Of a stretch of DNA of 64,000 bases, positions 63,153 to 64,000 are shown in pieces. Below the pieces are notes generated by a model. The model ran no database searches and had not been told where the DNA came from. It was given only the letters and a program-made list of their open reading frames with translations. The DNA lies in the NCBI GenBank assembly GCA_051648485.1, contig JBOFFH010000144.1, forward strand, positions 1 to 64,000, in the 5' to 3' direction. This DNA is from JAGNZR01 sp051648485 (GTDB taxonomy: Bacteria > Fusobacteriota > Fusobacteriia > Fusobacteriales > Fusobacteriaceae). The position numbers and the translations under genes are program-made. How positions within the stretch are numbered: the stretch's first letter is position 1; each line of letters opens with the position of its first letter.

Positions 63153-63189
63153 AAAAATGAGGCTCTCTCAATTGAGGGCCTCATTTTTT
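63151..63189. terminator. bidirectional terminator after YwqK gene
   Basis: AAAAAAATGAGGC (63151-63163) and GCCTCATTTTTT (63178-63189) pair; the loop has an inner CTCAATTGAG stem. T-tracts on both strands. Confidence 0.88.
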
Positions 63190-63826
63190 AAATAAATTTT
63201 GTTTTATTATGATATTTATAATCAGAACCTACCACATAGAGAACTGTACCATTTTTTATAATTTCTATTATTTTAGAATTAAGTTCTAAAGGTAAAGCTG
63301 GACATCCTAACGTTCTTCCTAAAAATCCATGCTGCAATATAAATTTTTTACTAACATAATCTGCTCCATGAATTACTATATTTCTACTTTCTGCATTCGA
63401 ATTTATACCCTCTTCCAATCCTTTTAATCTTAAAGAATAGCCATAATCTCCATAATAAGTATTACCAGTCACAAAAAATCCTAAAGAAGTTTTATATGAA
63501 TTAGGATTATTAGAAAAACTTAAAGTCATATTTTTCCCGCTATTTTTTCCGTGTGAAACTAAAGATTCAAAAAGTATTTTTTGATTTTTCAAATCTAAAA
63601 CATAGAATCTTTCTTTTGTAGAAAGTTTTGTATAGTCTATTATTACGATTAAATCATTTTTTTTATTTGATATTTTTTCATATCCTTTTAGAGCATTAGA
63701 AAACGTTTCAAAGGTTATTTTGTTCTCTAATTTCATTTTAGAATATAAAAAATTTAAATTTTCAGAGTTTGAAAATAAATTTGAAAACATGCATACGAAA
63801 ATAAAAAAATAAATATTTTTTCTCAA
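63188..63826 (-). CDS. secreted L,D-transpeptidase catalytic-domain protein
   Basis: The 212-aa protein has a signal peptide (MRKNIYFFIFVCMFSNLF) and the active-site region VIHGADYVSKKFILQHGFLG then TLGCPALPLE with catalytic Cys near residue 181, fitting the YkuD_2-type murein L,D-transpeptidase family. It probably acts on peptidoglycan crosslinks. The start is TTG (63824-63826) with GGGAGG upstream. Confidence 0.87.
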   Translation of the reverse strand: MRKNIYFFIFVCMFSNLFSNSENLNFLYSKMKLENKITFETFSNALKGYEKISNKKNDLIVIIDYTKLSTKERFYVLDLKNQKILFESLVSHGKNSGKNMTLSFSNNPNSYKTSLGFFVTGNTYYGDYGYSLRLKGLEEGINSNAESRNIVIHGADYVSKKFILQHGFLGRTLGCPALPLELNSKIIEIIKNGTVLYVVGSDYKYHNKTKFI

Positions 63827-63873
63827 AATTTACCTCCCTAAATTACAATTTATCCGATGTAATTTTATCACTT

Positions 63874-64000
63874 TTAATTTTTTTTGTCAATATTTAAAAT
63901 CTTAAAAACATTATCTTTTCCCATATATTCTTCTAAAATATTTTTCAGATTCAACAAATCTTTTTCTCCGTAAACCCTTTTACCTATAGTAAAAACCGGA
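63874..64000 (-). CDS. C-terminus of an unidentified protein (partial, right edge)
   Basis: Read leftward from the window edge, about 41 codons stay open (PVFTIGKRVYGEKDLLN and on) before a TAA at 63876-63874. I cannot assign a family from so short a tail. The downstream L,D-transpeptidase start lies 48 bp away. Confidence 0.5.
   Translation of the reverse strand, partial: PVFTIGKRVYGEKDLLNLKNILEEYMGKDNVFKILNIDKKN

Noticed and set aside
1..64000. CRISPR arrays, insertion sequences or prophage genes
   Set aside because: No regularly spaced direct repeats, transposase, integrase or phage structural genes were recognised anywhere in the window.

Overview
The window is strongly A+T-rich and carries a diderm gene set (TonB/ExbB/ExbD, a patatin-type outer-membrane autotransporter, Lgt) next to low-GC, Firmicute-like genes (CodBA, FabK, LemA, FprA). 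Together with the FplA-like type Vd autotransporter this points to a Fusobacteriota chromosome (Fusobacterium or Cetobacterium type). I see no insertion sequence, prophage, CRISPR array or rRNA. One tRNA-Arg is present. Both window edges cut through genes.

Layout. 1-4.8 kb: MoxR ATPase and a DUF58 protein (-), divergent from LemA, DUF2207 and a DUF368/PopT-like carrier (+). 4.9-9.4 kb: a two-gene asymmetric ABC exporter, a HAD phosphatase and a small protein. 9.5-18.3 kb: phosphate block with pstCAB-phoU and phoBR on the minus strand, pstS divergent, a phased Pho-box array between pstS and pstC, and a PAS-GGDEF-EAL protein downstream of phoR. 18.4-24.6 kb: lgt, tRNA-Arg, panF-yhdT, FprA flavoprotein and two U32 paralogues. 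24.7-35.1 kb: a tight minus-strand run of TPR protein, 99-aa secreted protein, ExbB, ExbD, TonB, a degenerate NtrC-type regulator, dnaX, a membrane protein, rplI and dnaB. 35.3-38.9 kb: plsY-gpsA-sigma factor-dnaN. 39-42.1 kb: EIIA-Glc, class I fumarase subunits and malic enzyme (a C4 route from fumarate to pyruvate). 42.3-46.8 kb: FplA-like phospholipase autotransporter and two FabK/nitronate-monooxygenase-type flavoproteins. 47-54.5 kb: mixed housekeeping genes (Cys-rich winged-helix-like protein, PHP phosphatase, DnaQ-like exonuclease, CNNM protein, pseudouridine kinase-like PfkB, glutaminase, NSS transporter). 54.6-57.3 kb: codBA behind a leader with a consensus promoter, a small ORF and a terminator. 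57.4-64 kb: DJ-1 protein, a decarboxylase-arginase fusion, SlyD-like FKBP, rpiB, HIT protein, Hsp20, a YwqK/MORN protein and an L,D-transpeptidase.

The points most worth a second look: (1) the codBA leader, in which a 45-codon ORF with a strong ribosome-binding site stops in the loop of an intrinsic terminator, the layout of E. coli pyrBI (pyrL) attenuation; (2) a single 782-aa polypeptide joining an Orn/Lys/Arg decarboxylase to an arginase/agmatinase domain, a one-protein arginine-to-putrescine route; (3) an NtrC-like protein that keeps Walker A but has lost Walker B, the arginine fingers, GAFTGA and the receiver Asp, inside the TonB operon; (4) the 11-bp-phased divergent Pho-box array; (5) a PhoR-like kinase that seems to start at ATT; (6) a U32 paralogue lacking the cluster-ligand cysteines. 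Several CDS starts were moved from the longest reading frame to the codon with a well-placed ribosome-binding site.
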